IMG/VR virus record: IMGVR_UViG_3300045120_000129
Span: 1 to 23,108 of that record
Length of the DNA stretch: 23,108 nucleotides
DNA from: a virus
Strand: one strand, 5' to 3'
The notes beneath the pieces were generated by a model that saw only the letters and a program-made list of their open reading frames with translations, searched no databases and was not told where the DNA came from. Positions 22,904-23,108 of this stretch are shown piece after piece (position 1 is the stretch's first letter; every line of letters begins with the position of its first letter). The position numbers were made by a program, and so were the translations under genes.

Positions 22904-22932
22904 ATTTTTCGTTTTAACAAATTTGAAATGAC

Positions 22933-23108
22933 TTATCTTCGAATATACTTCCGGAGTCCGGGAGAAAATCGGTCAAAACGATGAGGATTATCCGTAAAGA
23001 TTATCAGGCCCTTTTGAGAAGAACCGCCCCCCGCAGACGAACCATTTGATTTTCCGCCGCCGCCGCCTGCTCCCCCATAAAGACCCCCATTCGAACCGAT
23101 ATTAGCGC
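22933..23108 (-). CDS. C-terminus of a glycine-rich structural protein (start outside window)
   Basis: 57 residues and a TAA stop at 22933-22935; the frame is open to the window edge. It reads GLYGGAGGGGGKSNGSSAGG, then SSQKGLIIFTDNPHRFDRFS and ends LRKYIRR. The Gly-rich run followed by G-x-IIxFT is a common ending of phage tail-fibre or adhesin proteins, where glycine-rich loops form the receptor-binding tip. The basic extension after IIFTDN is not usual. The frame was read by hand and is below usual ORF size, but codons and end fit a real gene. Confidence 0.75.
   Translation of the reverse strand, partial: ANIGSNGGLYGGAGGGGGKSNGSSAGGGSSQKGLIIFTDNPHRFDRFSPGLRKYIRR

Noticed and set aside
1-23108. 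tRNA genes
   Set aside because: No cloverleaf with a GTTCGA-type arm was recognised in the few intergenic gaps, which are all under 200 bases.

Overview
The window is a late structural and packaging region of a T4-like contractile-tailed phage (a distant, possibly marine-type relative rather than T4 itself). On the minus strand, transcribed from high to low coordinates, lie recognisable counterparts of T4 genes 13, 14, 15, 16, 17, 18, 19 and 20 in canonical order. Compact packing, stop/start overlaps and a recurring (G/C)ATAAATA motif before genes, resembling the T4 late promoter TATAAATA, support this. Nothing in the window fixes the host.

Right part (22.9 kb down to 15.6 kb): the glycine-rich C-terminus of a protein that starts outside the window, a 156-residue putative structural protein, a 1427-residue protein made of nearly fifty short 'sYsisGktvtf' repeats that looks like two related genes fused end to end, and a roughly 800-residue Asn/Ser/Thr-rich fibre-like protein with 11 GN(S/T)TxN repeats.

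Middle (15.6 to 11.9 kb), the most unusual part: three tiny consecutive genes of 59, 61 and 84 residues. The first is below usual ORF cut-offs. The first and third look like paralogues, and the third carries an extra tail with five Cys in its last 13 residues, ending ACACACNCGG. Then come an unrecognised 158-residue protein, a 536-residue radical SAM/SPASM enzyme and a 335-residue asparagine-synthetase-like PP-loop enzyme without a glutaminase domain. All are packed without gaps behind a single visible late-promoter motif in front of the fibre gene. This has the layout of a RiPP-type (precursor plus maturases) cassette inside a virion-protein operon. I infer that the phage makes a post-translationally modified Cys-rich virion protein. 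Sequence alone cannot prove this.

Left part (11.9 kb to 1): a 44-residue membrane peptide, a terminator whose loop holds a late promoter motif, neck and tail-completion genes 13-14-15, a protein with a possible head-targeting leader, and the small terminase gene 16. Between genes 16 and 17, which are adjacent in T4, sits an opposite-strand cassette of four small overlapping genes plus a 13-codon mini-ORF, driven by two near-identical sigma70-like promoters. One of these proteins has a ribosomal-L7/L12-C-terminal-like segment. Gene 17 (large terminase), 18 (sheath), a second protein with a similar leader, 19 (tube) and 20 (portal, cut by the window edge) complete the region.

No tRNA, CRISPR array, transposase, integrase or reverse transcriptase was recognised. 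No intergenic stretch exceeds 300 bases.
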